From contig CAMOTA010000114.1 in the NCBI GenBank assembly GCA_946625225.1, positions 1 to 8,812 of the forward strand: 8,812 nucleotides of DNA, written 5' to 3'. The notes under the pieces were generated by a model. That model was not told where the DNA came from, ran no database searches, and saw nothing but the letters and a program-made list of their open reading frames with translations. Shown in pieces: positions 6,844 through 8,812 of this stretch (position 1 is the stretch's first letter; each line of letters opens with the position of its first letter). The translations under genes and the position numbers were made by a program. The stretch comes from UBA9715 sp003452695 (GTDB lineage Bacteria; Actinomycetota; Coriobacteriia; Coriobacteriales; Eggerthellaceae).

Positions 6844-7932
6844 ATGGGCAAAAGATCTGTCATACCGTTCGGACCGCAGCATCCCGTGCTGCCCGAACCG
6901 CTTCACCTAGACCTGGTCGTCAAAGACGAGGTGGTCGTCGAGGCCACTCCCCAGATTGGCTTCGTGCACCGCGGGCTGGAGCGCCTCGTGCAGACGCGCG
7001 ATTACAACCAGTTCATCTATGTGGCCGAACGGATTTGCGGCATCTGCGCCTTCGGCCATTCGATGGGCTACGCCGAGACGGTGGAGCGCCTGATGGGGGT
7101 GGAAATCCCCAAACGGGCCGAATACCTGCGCGTTATCTGGCACGAGCTTTCGCGCGTGCATTCGCACATCCTGTGGCTGGGTCTTGCCGCAGACGCGTTC
7201 GGCCACGAGGCCCTGTTCATGCACTGCTGGCGCTTGCGCGAACGCGTGCTCGACCTGTTCGAGCGCACGACGGGCGGGCGCGTCATATTTTCCGTCGTGA
7301 AGGTTGGCGGCGTTCAACGCGATGTGGACCGGACCATGCTCGGGCAGTTCGTGCACGTGCTGGAAGGCATCATGGACGAATACCAGCAGATATGCCGTGC
7401 GTTCCTGGACGACCAATCGGTGCGCAACCGCACGGTGGGCGTCGGCACGATTCCCACCGACAAGGCTTTGGACCTGAGCATGGTGGGACCGTTTGCACGC
7501 GCTTCGAATGTAGACTACGACGTGCGGTCGCTCGGCAACGGGGCCTATGGCGACCTCTCCGATTTCCAGCCGATCCTGTCGGCCGGTTGCGACTGCTATG
7601 CACGGATGGAAGTGCGCGCTGCGGAAGTCCTGCAATCCATCGAAATCATCAGGGAGCTTTCGGCGAAAATCCCCGACGGCGATATTGCCGTGCCCGTGAA
7701 GGGCGCTCCGGCAGTGGATTCTGAGGCTTGCAACGTCGTGGAGCAGCCGCGTGGCGAATGTTATTACTACGCGAAGGGAAACGGGACGAAATACCTGGAC
7801 CGCATGCGCATGCGCACGCCCACGTCCCAGAACCTGGCGGGAATGGCGGTCGCATTGGAAGGATGCGACATCGCCGACGTGAACATGATAGTACTGACGA
7901 TCGACCCCTGCATAAGCTGCACGGAAAGGTAG
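6844..7932 (+). CDS. echE: Ech-type [NiFe] hydrogenase large (catalytic) subunit EchE (NuoD-like)
   Basis: This 362-residue protein holds the NiFe active site that interconverts H+ and H2. The N-terminal L1 motif R63-x-C65-G-x-C68-x3-H72 (RICGICAFGH) and the C-terminal L2 motif D-P-C356-x-x-C359-x-x-R362 (DPCISCTER) supply all four metal-binding cysteines. This separates a true hydrogenase from NuoD or other cysteine-less relatives. 'PQIGFVHRGLE' at 36-46 is the other conserved N-terminal block. The protein stops directly after the L2 arginine, with no cleavable C-terminal peptide, so no HycI/HyaD-type maturation protease should be needed. HypA-F proteins would still be required and are not in this window. 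The ATG at 6844 is preceded by GAGGGGAG, lies one base after the echD stop, and gives a length typical of EchE. Confidence 0.96.
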   Translation: MGKRSVIPFGPQHPVLPEPLHLDLVVKDEVVVEATPQIGFVHRGLERLVQTRDYNQFIYVAERICGICAFGHSMGYAETVERLMGVEIPKRAEYLRVIWHELSRVHSHILWLGLAADAFGHEALFMHCWRLRERVLDLFERTTGGRVIFSVVKVGGVQRDVDRTMLGQFVHVLEGIMDEYQQICRAFLDDQSVRNRTVGVGTIPTDKALDLSMVGPFARASNVDYDVRSLGNGAYGDLSDFQPILSAGCDCYARMEVRAAEVLQSIEIIRELSAKIPDGDIAVPVKGAPAVDSEACNVVEQPRGECYYYAKGNGTKYLDRMRMRTPTSQNLAGMAVALEGCDIADVNMIVLTIDPCISCTER

Positions 7933-7936
7933 TGAC

Positions 7937-8500
7937 ATGGGCGCATTCAAACTCGGAAGCATGACCTTCGGGTCGCTGTTCAAGAAACCCGAGACCGTGC
8001 TGTATCCGCAGGAGCAGAAGGAGCAGCCCTTCGGCCTGAAGGGGCATATCGCCATCGATGCGGAAACGTGCATCTTGTGCGGGCTGTGTGACCGTTCCTG
8101 CCCCACGAGCTGCATCCACGTGGACAAAGCCGCCCGTTCTTGGGAGATAGACCGCTTCTCGTGCATACAATGCGGCTACTGCACGACGGTGTGCCCGAAG
8201 AAGTGCCTGCACATGCAACCAGGCTATGCTCCGGCGGCGACCACCCGCGGGCCCGAACGCTTCCAAGTGCCCGAACAGGAAACCAAACGGAAACCCACAG
8301 GACAGGGCGAGAGCGAAAGACCTGCCGAAACTCCGAAGGATAAGGAGCCTGCGCAGCAACCTACGGCAGCTCAGAACGCACCGGAAAACACAGTCTACCA
8401 GCAACCGAAAGATTCCATCCTGGAATCGAAGCTGGCCCTGATGGACCCCGACCAAGCCAATAAAGTCCGCTCCGCACTAGCAGCCGCCAAAAACGCCTAA
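7937..8500 (+). CDS. echF: EchF, 2x[4Fe-4S] ferredoxin-like hydrogenase subunit (NuoI-like) with extended tail
   Basis: This 187-residue protein is the electron-entry subunit, passing electrons between soluble ferredoxin and EchC. Two [4Fe-4S] motifs are complete: C45, C48, C51, C55 (CILCGLCDRSCP) and C76, C79, C82, C86 (CIQCGYCTTVCP). Each is followed by a further Cys three residues after the proline-linked ligand (C59, C90). The N-terminal part has the 'PETVLYP' and GLKGHI segments typical of EchF. Residues from about 98 to 160 are a Pro/Gln/Glu/Lys-rich, probably disordered linker. The last 25 residues carry the same motif that occurs three times in EchD. A plain EchF would end near residue 100-130. 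The start lies four bases after the echE stop, with GGAAAGG just upstream. It is the last gene of the operon. Confidence 0.94.
   Translation: MGAFKLGSMTFGSLFKKPETVLYPQEQKEQPFGLKGHIAIDAETCILCGLCDRSCPTSCIHVDKAARSWEIDRFSCIQCGYCTTVCPKKCLHMQPGYAPAATTRGPERFQVPEQETKRKPTGQGESERPAETPKDKEPAQQPTAAQNAPENTVYQQPKDSILESKLALMDPDQANKVRSALAAAKNA
8423..8485 (+). repeat. EK(L)-KVR motif copy 4 (EchF residues 163-183)
   Basis: This copy encodes ESKLALM, DPDQA and NKVRSALAA at the extreme C-terminus of EchF, with four residues following. It combines the ESKLALM half of EchD copy 3 with the D-P turn of copy 2. The 16 bases at 8421-8436 match 6739-6754 exactly. Confidence 0.85.
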
Positions 8501-8514
8501 TCAGTACGACTGTC

Positions 8515-8577
8515 AGTGTGCCAGGGGGACGTTTCTCTTGACACACTCGAACCAGGAGGCGTCTCCATTGGCAACAG
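8515..8577 (+). repeat. REP-like repeat, direct copy 1
   Basis: This is the first copy of a 63-base unit. Its first 33 bases (8515-8547) fold into a long imperfect hairpin: AGTGTG pairs with CACACT, there is one C/A mismatch, and a G-run pairs with C/T through several G-T wobbles to a three-base loop. A second small hairpin follows, GGAG (8555-8558) with CTCC (8563-8566), flanked by CCA and TGG. A G-rich strand pairing by wobble is typical of REP elements mobilised by TnpA-REP (RAYT) proteins. No such transposase is in the window. The hairpin lies 14 bases after echF and may also protect or end the operon mRNA. Confidence 0.7.
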
Positions 8578-8585
8578 AACGAATG

Positions 8586-8648
8586 AGTGTGCCAGGGGGA
8601 CGTTTCTGTTGACACACTCGAACCAGGAGGGGTCTCCATTGGCAACAG
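8586..8648 (+). repeat. REP-like repeat, direct copy 2
   Basis: This copy starts 71 bases after copy 1 and matches it at 61 of 63 positions. One difference (G at 8608 for C at 8537) breaks a pair in the main hairpin. The other (G at 8631 for C at 8560) falls in the loop of the small hairpin, leaving its stem intact. Only eight bases separate the two copies. Confidence 0.7.
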
Positions 8649-8655
8649 GACAAGC

Positions 8656-8685
8656 GTGTCTAAGAGAAACGTCCCCCTGGCACAC
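8656..8685 (-). repeat. REP-like repeat, inverted partial copy 3
   Basis: On the minus strand these 30 bases repeat the main hairpin of copies 1 and 2 (GTGTGCCAGGGGGACGTTTC and onward) and differ only near the far end. The second hairpin is absent. Because it is inverted, it could pair over more than 20 bases with copy 2 or copy 1 and form a much longer stem than either hairpin alone. A head-to-head arrangement like this is typical of composite REP (BIME-like) elements. Confidence 0.65.
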
Positions 8686-8812
8686 GACACACTCCCCACG
8701 AGTAGCCCAGCTGCGCCGGGGGACGGCCCCGCGCGCCCTCTGAGCGCCCCCCGCAGTAACCGCGCCCACAAGGAAACCGGCTAGTAAGTGTAAGCACCAA
8801 AACGCTTCAATA
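8686..8812. other. Non-coding 3' flank, no gene recognised
   Basis: From the end of the repeat cluster to the window edge no reading frame has a ribosome binding site or recognisable protein. Predicted frames across 8516-8784 run through the hairpin repeats and encode only repeat-derived peptides. A short G4/C4 inverted repeat lies around 8718-8730 without a T tail. GC content drops after about 8765, which may mark the start of regulatory DNA for a neighbour beyond the window. Confidence 0.5.

Noticed and set aside
5789..6910. Plus-strand open frame (373 residues) overlapping echD
   Set aside because: It is Gly/Arg-rich and out of frame. The echD frame has the NuoC domain, a ribosome binding site and the conserved repeats.
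8515..8685. Possible CRISPR array
   Set aside because: Only two direct copies are present, the repeat is 63 bases with an 8-base gap, the third copy is inverted, and no cas genes are nearby.
8361..8784. Several short frames on both strands across the 3' repeat cluster (for example peptides with 'ETSPWHT' or 'CQGDVSLDTLEPGG')
   Set aside because: They are translations of the REP-like repeats themselves, lack ribosome binding sites and show no independent coding signal.

Overview
The window is GC-rich, densely packed bacterial chromosome with good Shine-Dalgarno sites. It carries the marks of a strict anaerobe: a superoxide reductase and a membrane-bound, ferredoxin-type [NiFe] hydrogenase. 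Protein style and base composition suggest an actinobacterial gut anaerobe of the Coriobacteriia/Eggerthellaceae type. That placement is inference, because no 16S or other phylogenetic marker is present.

Layout. At the left edge (1-55, minus strand) is the 5' three-quarters of a tRNA-Pro(GGG), with a good promoter at 68-96. Reading rightward, 273-653 encodes a desulfoferrodoxin-type superoxide reductase. At 685-2358 is a DUF853/YjgR-type HerA-like ATPase with a long charged coiled coil. These two genes are 31 bases apart and probably co-transcribed; a rho-independent terminator at 2392-2417 closes the unit. An AT-rich stretch with possible promoter elements (about 2551-2606) precedes a six-gene operon at 2628-8500. 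Its order is NuoL-like antiporter, NuoH-like, NuoB-like, NuoC-like, NuoD-like (NiFe large subunit) and NuoI-like. This is the canonical echABCDEF order of energy-converting (group 4, Ech-type) hydrogenase. All four nickel-binding cysteines and all cluster cysteines expected in the small and ferredoxin-like subunits are present, so the enzyme looks catalytically intact. It should couple ferredoxin oxidation with H2 evolution, or the reverse, to ion translocation. The last 312 bases hold no credible gene but contain a cluster of REP-like hairpin repeats (two direct, one inverted).

Most unusual feature. EchD is much longer than a bare NuoC-like subunit. After a normal domain (about residues 1-115) it has a tail of about 200 residues rich in Ala, Lys, Glu and Gly, with three copies of a roughly 21-residue motif: E-A/S-K-L-A-x-M, then usually D/S-P, then K-V-R-x-x-L-A. 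A fourth copy is the extreme C-terminus of EchF, joined to the ferredoxin domain by a Pro/Gln/Lys/Glu-rich linker. The same predicted helical-hairpin module on two peripheral subunits of one complex is not explained by known Ech architecture. It could be a docking, oligomerisation or scaffolding element.
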